Assembly (NCBI GenBank): GCA_018828145.1
Contig: JAHJWO010000040.1
Location: forward strand, 1-64,000
Direction of reading: 5' to 3'
Origin: Alphaproteobacteria bacterium
GTDB taxonomy: Bacteria > Pseudomonadota > Alphaproteobacteria > Rhizobiales > Devosiaceae
Length of the DNA: 64,000 nt
Numbering within the stretch: position 1 is the first letter of the stretch; every line of letters begins with the position of its first letter. Made by a program: the position numbers and the translations under genes. The notes beneath the pieces are model-generated. The model was not told where the DNA came from and made no database searches. It saw only the letters and a list, made by a program, of their open reading frames with translations. Of this stretch, positions 18,070 to 26,706 are shown in pieces.

Positions 18070-19964
18070 TGTCGTCTGACAGCGCTGATAGCAAGCCGTC
18101 CGTTAGCGCGGACGAAGGCTCATTGCTCTCTACAATGAAGAACCTGTGGGCCTATATGTGGCCCGCAGACCGCCCCGACTTGCGACTGCGGGTAGTCCTG
18201 GCCATCGGCGCCCTGCTGCTCAGCAAGGTCGCCACCACGCTCGTTCCCTTTGCCTACAAGGGCATTATCGACAGCCTTGATGGCTCGGCGCCCGATAGCG
18301 CCGTGATCCTCGGCCTCGCCGTGCCCATCGTGCTCGTCATCGCCTATACGCTGGGCAACGTCATCGATGCCGGTTTCCAGCAGTTGCGCGACGTTCTGTT
18401 CGCCAGCGTCGGCCAGCATGCCGTGCGCAAGCTGGCGCTGCAGACTTTCCATCATCTGCATCGCCTGTCGCTGCGCTTCCATCTGGCGCGCCGCACCGGC
18501 GGGCTCAGCCGCGTCATCGAGCGCGGCACCAAGGGCATTGAAACGGTGGTGCGTTTTGCGATGCTCAACATCGCCCCCACCATTGTCGAATTCATCGTCA
18601 CCGCCATCATCTTCGTCTGGCTGTTCGGCATCAGCTATCTTGGCGTGCTGGTGGTGATGATCTGGGCCTATCTCTATTTCACCATCAAGGCATCGAACTG
18701 GCGCATCGGCATTCGCCGCGCCATGAACGATTCCGATACCGATGCCAACGGCAAGGCCATCGACAGCCTGCTCAACTACGAGACGGTGAAGTATTTCGCC
18801 AACGAGAAGATGGAGGCCGCCCGCTACGACGTCTCCATGGCCGGCTATGAGCGCTCGGCCATCCGCATCTGGACCTCGCTGGGCTTTCTCAACTTTGGCC
18901 AGGCGGTCATTTTCTATACCGGCTTCCTGATCATCGCCGTCATGTCGATCGTCGGGGTCATGAATGGCACGCTGACACTGGGCGATTTCGTGCTGCTCAA
19001 CACCTTCCTGATGCAGATCTACCGGCCGCTCAACTTCATCGGCTTCGTCTATCGCGAGCTGCGCCAGGGCCTCACCGATATCGAGGCGATGTTCAAGCTG
19101 CTCGACCAGTCTCCTGAAGTCGAGGACGCGCCCGACGCCAAGCCGCTCACCATTACCGGCCCGGTCATCCGCTTCGACAACGTCACCTTCCACTACGATC
19201 CCGATCGCCCCATCCTCAAGGGCGTCAGCTTCGAGGTCCCCGCCGGCAAGACGGTCGCCATCGTCGGCCCGACCGGCGCCGGCAAGTCCACCATCTCCCG
19301 GCTGCTCTACCGCTTCTACGATGTCACCGGCGGCTCGATCACCATTGACGGGCAGGATCTGCGCAAGGTGACGCAGGAGAGCCTGCGTTCAGCCATTGGC
19401 ATGGTCCCTCAGGATACGGTGCTGTTCAACGACACCATCGGCTACAACATCGAATATGGTCGCCCCGGCGCCAGCGCCGAGGATGTCCGCGCCGCCGCAG
19501 CCATGGCCCAGGTCGGCCCCTTCATCGAAACCCTGCCCAAGGGCTACGAGACGCCTGTCGGCGAGCGGGGTCTCAAGCTCTCCGGTGGTGAAAAGCAGCG
19601 CGTTGCCATTGCCCGCACCATCCTAAAGGCACCGTCCATCCTCATTCTCGATGAGGCCACGTCGGCGCTCGACACCAAGACCGAGCGCGACATCCAGTCC
19701 GCTCTCGATGTCGTCTCGAAAAACCGCACCACCGTCGTCATCGCCCACCGTCTCTCCACCGTGGTCAATGCCGATGAGATCCTGGTGCTGCGCGATGGCG
19801 CCATTGCCGAGCGCGGCAATCATGCGGCCCTGCTGCAGCAGGATGGCCTCTATGCCCAGATGTGGAATCGCCAGCGCGAGGCCACCGAGGCCGAGGAACA
19901 GCTGCTGCGCACCGCCAACGACCCCGAAGGCTTCGTCAAGCGCGGCGTCCCCGCAGCCGAGTAG
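18069..19964 (+). CDS. Atm1-type ABC exporter
   Basis: A 631-residue half-transporter with six membrane segments (about 30-330) fused to an ATPase domain: Walker A GPTGAGKST at 400-408, Q-loop VPQDT, signature L504-SGGEKQ, Walker B ILILDEATSALD and H-loop AHRLS. The family (yeast Atm1, Novosphingobium NaAtm1) exports glutathione persulfides and metal-glutathione conjugates. Bacterial copies protect against heavy metals or supply sulfur species. The one-base overlap with an ArsR regulator having a Cys-rich site favours a metal or thiol stress role here. The C terminus is a polar tail of about 40 residues. Confidence 0.93.
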   Translation: MSSDSADSKPSVSADEGSLLSTMKNLWAYMWPADRPDLRLRVVLAIGALLLSKVATTLVPFAYKGIIDSLDGSAPDSAVILGLAVPIVLVIAYTLGNVIDAGFQQLRDVLFASVGQHAVRKLALQTFHHLHRLSLRFHLARRTGGLSRVIERGTKGIETVVRFAMLNIAPTIVEFIVTAIIFVWLFGISYLGVLVVMIWAYLYFTIKASNWRIGIRRAMNDSDTDANGKAIDSLLNYETVKYFANEKMEAARYDVSMAGYERSAIRIWTSLGFLNFGQAVIFYTGFLIIAVMSIVGVMNGTLTLGDFVLLNTFLMQIYRPLNFIGFVYRELRQGLTDIEAMFKLLDQSPEVEDAPDAKPLTITGPVIRFDNVTFHYDPDRPILKGVSFEVPAGKTVAIVGPTGAGKSTISRLLYRFYDVTGGSITIDGQDLRKVTQESLRSAIGMVPQDTVLFNDTIGYNIEYGRPGASAEDVRAAAAMAQVGPFIETLPKGYETPVGERGLKLSGGEKQRVAIARTILKAPSILILDEATSALDTKTERDIQSALDVVSKNRTTVVIAHRLSTVVNADEILVLRDGAIAERGNHAALLQQDGLYAQMWNRQREATEAEEQLLRTANDPEGFVKRGVPAAE

Positions 19965-19972
19965 CTGGCCGC

Positions 19973-20491
19973 TCAGGCGGCCAGCACCATCTCGCTCTCC
20001 GTCGCGGCCATCACCGACGCCGGATCACGGCCGAGCTGGCCGAAAGCGCGGATCGTCGGGCCGTGCTGCATGGCAAGAACAACCTCGAGGACATGCACGC
20101 CGCTCAGCGGTCCCGAAACGCCACGCTTGCGCAGCGCTGCCAGTCCCTTGAGCAAGGATTCCCCAGACGGCGCAGCATTGTAGAGCGTAGTGGGCCGGGG
20201 CAGGGGCGGCACGCCGCGTTCCGAACCGGCAATGACCGCCTCACTCACGCCGGCCCGCCGCAGGTCGGCGCGGTGCTGCTCCCGCAGCGCCTCGGCAAAG
20301 GCCTCGCGGCTGATGCCTAGCTTGCGGAACACCCGCATTGCCGATCCGTCCGGCAGCTCCAGCGCCGCCAGCACGAAATGCTCGGCGCCGGGCACCTTTT
20401 GCTGCGCCTCATTGGCAATCCGTTCCGCCGCCTCGCACAGCGTCTTGATGGTGCCCATGTCCTTGAAGTTCTGCTTCAGCCTGCCAAACAT
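19973..20491 (-). CDS. Clp N-terminal repeat domain protein
   Basis: A 172-residue stand-alone Clp-N (ClpA/ClpB N-terminal helical) protein without ATPase domains. The first unit covers KTLCEAAERIANEAQQKVPGAEHFVLAALELPDGSAM, with the His typical of the repeat; a second, weaker unit covers GVHVLEVVLAMQHGPTIRAFG. Such domains bind Clp adaptors or substrates. AAGGAG lies 7 bases before the ATG at 20491. It follows an HTH gene by 11 bases on the same strand, so they form an operon; the pair may make an HTH-controlled adaptor module. No partner Clp ATPase is nearby. Confidence 0.85.
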   Translation of the reverse strand: MFGRLKQNFKDMGTIKTLCEAAERIANEAQQKVPGAEHFVLAALELPDGSAMRVFRKLGISREAFAEALREQHRADLRRAGVSEAVIAGSERGVPPLPRPTTLYNAAPSGESLLKGLAALRKRGVSGPLSGVHVLEVVLAMQHGPTIRAFGQLGRDPASVMAATESEMVLAA

Positions 20492-20502
20492 AGCGGGTCT
20501 CC

Positions 20503-20721
20503 TTAAATGTCTATCGTCGGCACGATGCCGGCAAGCCGCTTGTGCGCCGCCTGCTTGCTGACACCCAGCGCCTGCGCAATGCGGGCCCAGGACCAGCCCT
20601 GCGCCAGCGCCTCGGCCACCGCCTTGCGTTCCAGTCGATCCGCCATCAGCCGCAGGGCCACCACGCTGGCCAGCGCCTGCTCGGGATCATCGGTATTGCT
20701 GGGATATGGGATCTCGGTCAT
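20503..20721 (-). CDS. Small helix-turn-helix protein
   Basis: A 72-residue protein whose C-terminal half is a helix-turn-helix (ALAQGWSWARIAQALGVSKQ, then AAHKRL). The N-terminal half is acidic then helical (ALASVVALRLMADRLERKAV), suited to dimerisation. It is the first gene of the Clp-N operon, and twin operators overlap its promoter, so autorepression is likely. The ATG at 20721 coincides with the predicted transcription start, so the mRNA is probably leaderless. Confidence 0.85.
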   Translation of the reverse strand: MTEIPYPSNTDDPEQALASVVALRLMADRLERKAVAEALAQGWSWARIAQALGVSKQAAHKRLAGIVPTIDI

Positions 20722-20722
20722 G

Positions 20723-20768
20723 CGTCAACAATAGTTGACGCCTAGAGTGTTGTCAACAAATGTTGACG
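20723..20768. promoter_or_regulatory. Twin palindromic operators and overlapping promoter
   Basis: GTCAAC-AATA-GTTGAC (20724-20739) and GTCAAC-AAAT-GTTGAC (20752-20767) are two copies of one palindrome, centres 28 bases apart. On the minus strand TTGACA (20756-20751), a 17-base spacer and TATTGT (20733-20728) form a near-consensus promoter; each box lies inside one operator. A dimer on either site would block it. Transcription would begin at about 20721, the A of the HTH start codon. The likely ligand protein is the HTH product. Confidence 0.75.
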
Positions 20769-20814
20769 AATGCCGTGTGCTGTCCCGACAGGCCGAATTG
20801 GCTATTCTGGCCGC

Positions 20815-21294
20815 ATGACCCAGCCAGAGATTCGTCTTGTCGCCGCCGGACCCGGACAGAAGCCGGTCATCGCCAACCTGATCCAGCTCTATCTCTACGA
20901 CATGACCGAGACCATGCCGTTCCCGGTGGGCGCCGACGGCCGCTTCGGCTATGGTTTCCTTGAGCGCTTCTGGCGCTTTCCCTACCTGATCCATGCCGGC
21001 GACGAGATCGCCGGCTTCGCCCTTGTCATTGAGGAATGTCCGCTGACCGGCACGAAGCCCTGCTGGTTCATGGCCGAGTTCTTTATTCTCAAGGCCTATC
21101 GGCGGCGCGGGGCAGGGCAGGCTGCGGTTGCTGCAGCAATGCGGGAGCATCCGGGCGACTGGCACATTGCCGTGCCCCAGGCAAACGCGCCCGCCGGCGC
21201 CTTCTGGGATAACTCTCTGGCGCCTTACGCTCCCCGCTCACGGGATGTCACCTTTGAGGGCGACGAGTGGCGGCTCCACGCGTTTACGGCTTAG
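20815..21294 (+). CDS. GNAT-family N-acetyltransferase
   Basis: A 159-residue acetyltransferase fold. The acetyl-CoA region is EFFILKAYRRRGAGQAAVAAAM, with the Arg/Gly-rich loop (RRRGAG), followed by a C-terminal NSLAPYAPRSRD. The substrate cannot be told. The ATG at 20815 (MTQPEIRL) is chosen over an upstream start at 20770, which would overlap the operators. TATTCT at 20803-20808 could be its -10 box, again leaving almost no leader. It is divergent from the HTH/Clp-N operon and may share control through the twin operators. Confidence 0.85.
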   Translation: MTQPEIRLVAAGPGQKPVIANLIQLYLYDMTETMPFPVGADGRFGYGFLERFWRFPYLIHAGDEIAGFALVIEECPLTGTKPCWFMAEFFILKAYRRRGAGQAAVAAAMREHPGDWHIAVPQANAPAGAFWDNSLAPYAPRSRDVTFEGDEWRLHAFTA

Positions 21295-21339
21295 GTTCTG
21301 TGCAATGGGCGGCTGCCAAATCCGAAAGGGCGCCCCAAC

Positions 21340-21365
21340 AAAAAAGGCCCGCATCGCTGCGGGCC
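21340..21365 (-). terminator. Terminator of the RND efflux operon
   Basis: On the minus strand, GGCCCGCA (21365-21358), loop GCGA, TGCGGGCC (21353-21346), then six T residues (21345-21340). The stem could also act for the acetyltransferase gene from the other side. Confidence 0.85.
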
Positions 21366-21384
21366 TCTTCTCATTCCGGATCGC

Positions 21385-24300
21385 CTACTCGGCGGCTTCG
21401 GGTCGGCTGACTACGGTCACGCCGTTCTTTTCCTTTTCCACCAGTCCCGCATCGGGGCTGACGATATAGCGCTTGCTGCCGTCGGCATCAGCGGGGATTT
21501 CCACGGCCATGCCGTCAAAGCCCGCGGGTGCTGCCGCCACCGTCCGGCCGCGGCCGGTAGCGAACTGGGCAAGCCGCACGAACTGGTGGCCGACCCACTT
21601 GATCTGCCCGCCCAGCACGGTCGGCGCCACCACCATGACTGGCACCATGACGAGCGTCAGCGCGGTGGAGACGAACAGGCCCGACACCAGCGCGGCGCTG
21701 AGATGGATGAACCACGAGCCGGCAATGCCGCCCACCACGATTTCGCGGCGGATGAAGTCGAACTCGACATTTAGCGCCATCGGGATCACGCCCAGCGACG
21801 TCACCGTGGCGGTCAGCAGCACCGGACGAACGCGCTGGCTGATGGTGATCAGCATCGCCTTGACCGGGTCGACATGCTCGTCGCGGTGATAGTGGTTGTA
21901 GGTGTCGATCAGCACGATGCCGTTCTTCACCACGATGCCGGCCAGCGCCACGATGCCCAGGCCCGTCATGATCGCCGAGAAGCTCATCCCGGTGACCACC
22001 ATGCCCAGCAATACGCCGGCAATCGACATCAGCACGGTCATCAGCGTCACGATCACCTGATAGAAGCTGTTATATTCGATCAGCAGGATCATGGCGATCA
22101 GCGCCAGGGCCGCGAACAGCGCCGAGATGATGAAGGCATTGGTGTCATCGACCTGCTCGGCCGCACCGCCATAGACGATCTCGACACTGGCCGGCCATTC
22201 CTGGGTTTCCTGCCAGGCCTTGATCTGTTCGATCTTGGCATCGGAGGTTACCTCTTCGCCGGCCGCATTGGTCGGGTTCAGGTTGGCGGCCACGCTCATC
22301 GCATAGACGCCATTGCGGCGCGAGATATTGGCCACCTTGGGCACGGCCGTGCGCTCGATGAAGTTCGAGACGGGAACCAGGCCCTGGGCGGTCACGATGC
22401 GCAGGCTGTCGAGCGCGTCGAAAGTGCGCTCGTCTTCCGGCAGGCGAACGCGAATGTCGAGCTCGTCGCCGCCATCGTCCGGCCGGTAGCTGCCAAGCTT
22501 CACGCCCGACGTCACCAGCTGCACATAGGGGCTCAGCTCGCGCACGCCGATGCCATACTTGGCCGCGGCCTCGCGATCGATGGTGATCTGCCAGTCGATG
22601 CCCGGGGCAGGGCGGCCGTCCTCGATGTCGATCGTGTCGCCCAGCTCGTTCTCGATATAGTCGCGCAGCTTGGCGACCGCCGGAGCGATGTCGTCATAGA
22701 TCGTGCCCTCGACGCGAAGGTTGATCGCCTTGCCGGCCGGCGGGCCGTTTTCCTGCGCGGCGATCTGGACGTCGAGGCCGGAAATATGGGCCACCCGGTC
22801 GCGGATATCCTGGAAGATTTCCGCGGCCTTGACGCGCTCATTATAGGGCAGCAGCTGAAGGTTGAACGAGCCGATCGTGTCCGGCGGACCGCCCGAGCTC
22901 ATCGCATCGCCACCGCCACCAAAGCTCATGATGACGTCCTGGATGCCTTCGACCTGCAGGATTTCGTTTTCGACCTCGACCAGCATGTCGCGGATCTCGA
23001 TCGGCGAATAATTGCCGCGCGTGATCACGTTGACCGTGCCGAATTCGGGCTCCGATGCCGGGAAGGCCTCGGTGCCGGTGGGGTTCATGATATAGGCGGC
23101 AAACATCAGCACCACCAATCCGAACCCGACGCCCAGCGTCAGGATCGGCTGCTGGATCAGGTGCTGCATGGTCCGCACATAGACGCCGGTCACCCCGCCG
23201 ACCTTTTTGGGGTCGAATTTGTCGGCATACATCACCACGTCGGCCGCTTCCTTGGCCTTGGGGTCCACATGGGTGGAGGCGATGAAGGCGCCGATGATCG
23301 GCATGAAGATGAGCGCGGAGACGAGCGAGGCGATCATGACCACGATCACGATGATCGGCAGGTAGCTCATGAACTTGCCGATAATGCCCGGCCAGAACAG
23401 CAGCGGAATGAATGCACCCAGCGTCGTGAAGGTCGCCGCAACCACCGGCACGAACATCTTGCGCGCCGCCAGGATGAACGCTTCCTTCTTGGAAACGCCT
23501 TCCATGAGCTTGCGCTCGGCATATTCGACCACCACGATGGGGTCGTCCACCAGCACGCCCACTGCGATCACCAGGCCGAACATGATCATCATGTTGATGG
23601 TCATGCCCATCATCTGCACGACCAGGAAGGCGATCATGAACGAGATCGGGATCGACATGCCGATCATGATGGCCGGGCGGACGCCCAGCGTCGCGATACA
23701 GGTGATCAGCACCAGCGCCACGGCGGTCATCACCGCGGCTTCCAGCGACCGGAACAGCCCCTTGGTGGAGTCCGCCTGGTCGATCAGGAACGAGGTTTCG
23801 ATGCCCTGCGGCCAGTTGGCGGTGAACTCTTCGGTCACGCGCCGCACGTCATCGGAAATGGTGATGACGTTGGTGCCCAGCTTCTTGATCACGCCCAGCG
23901 TGATGGCCGGCTGGCCGTTCACATGGGCATACTGGGTCGCGTCCTCGAAGGTACGGGTAATGCTGGCGACATCGCCGAATGTCACCACCGTGTCGCCCGA
24001 GGTCTTGAGCGGCAGCGTGAACACGTCCTGCGCATTCTTGATCAGGCCGGGAACTTCGACGTTGAACGAGCCCTGGCCGCTGTCCAGCGTGCCGCCGGCA
24101 ACCACCATATTGTTGCGGGCGAGGGCATCGAACAGCTGCGCGGCGGTCAGGTCATAGGCTTCGAGCCGCTCGAGGTCGATGGTGATCTCGAGCACTTCGT
24201 CGCGCGACCCGCTGAGGGTCACGCTCTGCACGTCGCCCATGGCCTCCAGTTCGTCCTGCAGGTCCTTGGCGCGGTTCACCAGCTCACGCTCCGGCACCGA

Positions 24301-24738
24301 GCCATAGACGGCCACCGAAATGGTCGGCATGTCGGTGAAGGAGATTTCCGTCACCGTGGGCTCGTTGGCATCATCGGGCAGTTCCGACGTCACGCCATCC
24401 ATCGCCGCCCGGATATCGGAGAGAGCGGTGTCCTTGTCGGCATTGACGTTGAATTCGAGGAACACCGAGGCGTGTCCCGTCGTTGAGGTGGAGGTATAGT
24501 TCTCCAGCCCGTCGATTTCCTTGATCCGGTCCTCGATCGGCTTGGCCAGCAACTGTTCGGCGTCACGTGGCGACACCCCGGTCTGGCTGACCGAGATGTA
24601 GAAATAGGGGATATCGATTGCCGGGAAGCTTTCCTTCGGCAGCGAATTGTAGGCTGCAAAGCCCGCGCCCAGCAGCAGCACCATGACGGTCAGAACGACG
24701 CGCGGCATCCTCAGGATGCGTTCGATGAGGTCCAGCAT
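21385..24738 (-). CDS. RND-family efflux permease
   Basis: A 1,117-residue inner-membrane pump of the HAE1 hydrophobe/amphiphile type. It begins with the usual first segment (MLDLIERILRMPRVVLTVMV), has two large periplasmic loops, and twelve membrane helices. The proton-relay Asp pair of TM4 is visible in IAVGVLVDDPIVVVEYAER. About 70 residues after TM12 form an unusual Ala/charged tail. It works with the adaptor gene 4 bases upstream in the operon; no outer-membrane factor is present here, so a TolC elsewhere is implied. Substrate unknown; PadR control suggests phenolics, drugs or similar. Confidence 0.93.
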   Translation of the reverse strand: MLDLIERILRMPRVVLTVMVLLLGAGFAAYNSLPKESFPAIDIPYFYISVSQTGVSPRDAEQLLAKPIEDRIKEIDGLENYTSTSTTGHASVFLEFNVNADKDTALSDIRAAMDGVTSELPDDANEPTVTEISFTDMPTISVAVYGSVPERELVNRAKDLQDELEAMGDVQSVTLSGSRDEVLEITIDLERLEAYDLTAAQLFDALARNNMVVAGGTLDSGQGSFNVEVPGLIKNAQDVFTLPLKTSGDTVVTFGDVASITRTFEDATQYAHVNGQPAITLGVIKKLGTNVITISDDVRRVTEEFTANWPQGIETSFLIDQADSTKGLFRSLEAAVMTAVALVLITCIATLGVRPAIMIGMSIPISFMIAFLVVQMMGMTINMMIMFGLVIAVGVLVDDPIVVVEYAERKLMEGVSKKEAFILAARKMFVPVVAATFTTLGAFIPLLFWPGIIGKFMSYLPIIVIVVMIASLVSALIFMPIIGAFIASTHVDPKAKEAADVVMYADKFDPKKVGGVTGVYVRTMQHLIQQPILTLGVGFGLVVLMFAAYIMNPTGTEAFPASEPEFGTVNVITRGNYSPIEIRDMLVEVENEILQVEGIQDVIMSFGGGGDAMSSGGPPDTIGSFNLQLLPYNERVKAAEIFQDIRDRVAHISGLDVQIAAQENGPPAGKAINLRVEGTIYDDIAPAVAKLRDYIENELGDTIDIEDGRPAPGIDWQITIDREAAAKYGIGVRELSPYVQLVTSGVKLGSYRPDDGGDELDIRVRLPEDERTFDALDSLRIVTAQGLVPVSNFIERTAVPKVANISRRNGVYAMSVAANLNPTNAAGEEVTSDAKIEQIKAWQETQEWPASVEIVYGGAAEQVDDTNAFIISALFAALALIAMILLIEYNSFYQVIVTLMTVLMSIAGVLLGMVVTGMSFSAIMTGLGIVALAGIVVKNGIVLIDTYNHYHRDEHVDPVKAMLITISQRVRPVLLTATVTSLGVIPMALNVEFDFIRREIVVGGIAGSWFIHLSAALVSGLFVSTALTLVMVPVMVVAPTVLGGQIKWVGHQFVRLAQFATGRGRTVAAAPAGFDGMAVEIPADADGSKRYIVSPDAGLVEKEKNGVTVVSRPEAAE

Positions 24739-24742
24739 GGCT

Positions 24743-26014
24743 TCAGCTCGCGGTTACGGAATTGGCTTTGGCGGCGACATTGGTTGCCTCGACAGCCTGG
24801 CCGTCGACGACATATTCCTGGCCGACGGTGATGATGTCGACCGATGGCGGCAGGCCGAGCACCCACACGCCTTCGCGTGTGTCGCTGGCGATGGTAACGG
24901 GAAGGAATTTCACGGTGCCATCGACAACGCTGCTCACCCCCAGCACGCCATCATCGCTCAGCGTCAGGACAGATTGTGGCAGTAGGTGCGCCGGAGCCGT
25001 GCCCATGGTGACGGTGGCGGTGGCGGTGATGCCGTCGCGGATGGACCCATCGGGGTTGGGCAGCTCGATTTCCACGGGGAAGGAGCGGGTGGCCGCATCG
25101 GCCGTGGCCGAGATATAGGTCACTTTGCCTTCCACCTGCTGATCGGTGATGGTCTTGACGTTGGCGGCAAGGCCCAGCTTGGCAAGTCCGATCCGGGCTT
25201 CCGGCACCTGGCCGATAAACACCATAGGGTCGAGCTGCACGATGGTCGCGCAGGGCTGGCCCATCGCAAGCATCGCGCCGGCCACGGCCAGCGGGTCTTG
25301 CACGACGCCGGCCACCTTGGCGTGGATGACGGTGCGGTCGAGTTCAGCCTGCGCATTGTCGAGCGCGGCCTGGGCGGCGCTGACAGAGGCCTTTGCAGCG
25401 CTCAGCGCAACTTCCAGCTGGCGGGCGGTGTTCGGCGCCGCCAGCCCCTTGGCCCGCAGTTCGGCATTGGTGTCGAAGTCCGACTGGGCCTGCGCCAGAC
25501 CGGCATTGGCCTGCTCGATGCCGGCCTTGGCCTGCGCCACCGCAGCGGCGCGCGTGCCCTGGTCGAGCGTGCAGAGCAGGTCGCCCACGGCCACCTTCTG
25601 TCCCTTGCTCACATGTACATCGTCCACGATGCCGGCCGTCTCGGCCACGGCGCCCACTGAGGCCTTGGCCTGTGTGCGACCGCGCAGCGGCACTTCGATG
25701 CTCCAGGGCTGCGCGACATAGGTCGAGGTGCGCACCGACTGCAGCGCGGTGCTGCCACCGCTTTCCAGCTCGTTGCGCTGGGCAATGGTCAGGTGCGGAT
25801 CGACAGCATGTTCGGTGGAATGCTGGGCCAGGACGCCCGCATCTTCCAGCTGGGTCGCGAGGGGCCCATGTTCTTCGCCCTCGATCACCGAGATGAGCGG
25901 ACGCTCACCATTGCCGGGTCCGTTGCCGCCCATGACCAGCGTTCCGGTGACAAACCATGCCCCCGCCACGACCAGGATCAGAAACGCAACGCCGTAGGAA
26001 TACAGTGCACGCAT
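24743..26014 (-). CDS. RND efflux periplasmic adaptor (membrane fusion protein)
   Basis: A 423-residue adaptor. One N-terminal membrane segment (YGVAFLILVVAGAWFVTGTL) anchors it. After a variable ~100 residues, the lipoyl half-motif (VDDVHVSKGQKVAVGDLLCTL), an Ala-rich coiled-coil hairpin (about 150-235) and beta-barrel strands follow in the normal order. It bridges the permease to an outer-membrane channel. It lies between PadR (16 bases upstream) and the permease (4 bases downstream), one operon. Confidence 0.92.
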   Translation of the reverse strand: MRALYSYGVAFLILVVAGAWFVTGTLVMGGNGPGNGERPLISVIEGEEHGPLATQLEDAGVLAQHSTEHAVDPHLTIAQRNELESGGSTALQSVRTSTYVAQPWSIEVPLRGRTQAKASVGAVAETAGIVDDVHVSKGQKVAVGDLLCTLDQGTRAAAVAQAKAGIEQANAGLAQAQSDFDTNAELRAKGLAAPNTARQLEVALSAAKASVSAAQAALDNAQAELDRTVIHAKVAGVVQDPLAVAGAMLAMGQPCATIVQLDPMVFIGQVPEARIGLAKLGLAANVKTITDQQVEGKVTYISATADAATRSFPVEIELPNPDGSIRDGITATATVTMGTAPAHLLPQSVLTLSDDGVLGVSSVVDGTVKFLPVTIASDTREGVWVLGLPPSVDIITVGQEYVVDGQAVEATNVAAKANSVTAS

Positions 26015-26029
26015 TGAGAAATCGCCCCT

Positions 26030-26578
26030 TTACTCAGCCGCGTCTTTCTTTGGCTCGGCTCGCGCTAATGTGATCAGTTCGTGCATATGGGAGCGCAGAT
26101 GCTGTTCCGCAACCTCCATTATCGCACGTCCGTAATTGATGACCCATGTATCTGCTGCATTGCTGCCGCGTTCTTCAAAGGCTTCTTCTAGCTTGCGGTG
26201 ACCATCTATGGTCCTCTGCAAGAATTCGTTGGCCCGCGTCTCTACAAGGTCGCGCGGCAGGATATGCGCGAAGCGGGCAAACAGCAGGAATGGGCTGCGG
26301 AACACGTCGTCACCCAGGGGTGCGCCAAGTTCCTCGGCAAAGGCATTCCGGCCCGCCTCGGTGATGGAATAGACTTTCTTGGCCGGCTTGCCGGCCTGCT
26401 GCTCGGTGCGGCTGGTGACGAGCTTTTCGTCTTCCAGCTTGGCGAGCGCGGGGTAGATGGAGCCGAAGCTCGCTTCCACGAAGTACGAGCATTCGCCTTC
26501 AACGCAAAGCCGCCGGATTTCATATCCGGTTGCTTCCCCCTCATAGAGGATGGACAGGCAGAGAGTTCTGACATTCAT
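26030..26578 (-). CDS. PadR-family transcriptional regulator
   Basis: A 182-residue repressor with the PadR N-terminal winged helix (TLCLSILYEGEATGYEI, FGSIYPALAKLEDEKLV, KVYSITEAGR) and a Vir-type C-terminal helical dimer domain. It heads the efflux operon (padR, adaptor, pump) and so probably represses it until a pump substrate binds. A palindrome at 26608-26630 just upstream of its start is the likely operator. Confidence 0.92.
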   Translation of the reverse strand: MNVRTLCLSILYEGEATGYEIRRLCVEGECSYFVEASFGSIYPALAKLEDEKLVTSRTEQQAGKPAKKVYSITEAGRNAFAEELGAPLGDDVFRSPFLLFARFAHILPRDLVETRANEFLQRTIDGHRKLEEAFEERGSNAADTWVINYGRAIMEVAEQHLRSHMHELITLARAEPKKDAAE

Positions 26579-26607
26579 GCGCTTGTTCCGACGACCTATG
26601 CTGGGCC

Positions 26608-26630
26608 GATATATGCCGGTTCTTTATATC
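26608..26630. promoter_or_regulatory. Candidate PadR operator
   Basis: GATATA (26608-26613) and TATATC (26625-26630) form an inverted repeat with 11 bases between, 30 bases upstream of padR. AT-rich dyads of this form are typical for PadR sites, and the promoter -10 region (TATAAA on the minus strand) falls in it. Confidence 0.5.
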
Positions 26631-26706
26631 CACGGCGAGAATAGCGCAAGTTGTGACAACTACCTGATCAGGCAGACCAGTTAAGATCAGATTGCATGGC
26701 TGCTGT

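Noticed and set aside
21874-24486. An 870-codon plus-strand frame, His/Asp-rich
   Set aside because: It is the antisense of the RND permease; the odd composition reflects complementary codons of membrane helices.
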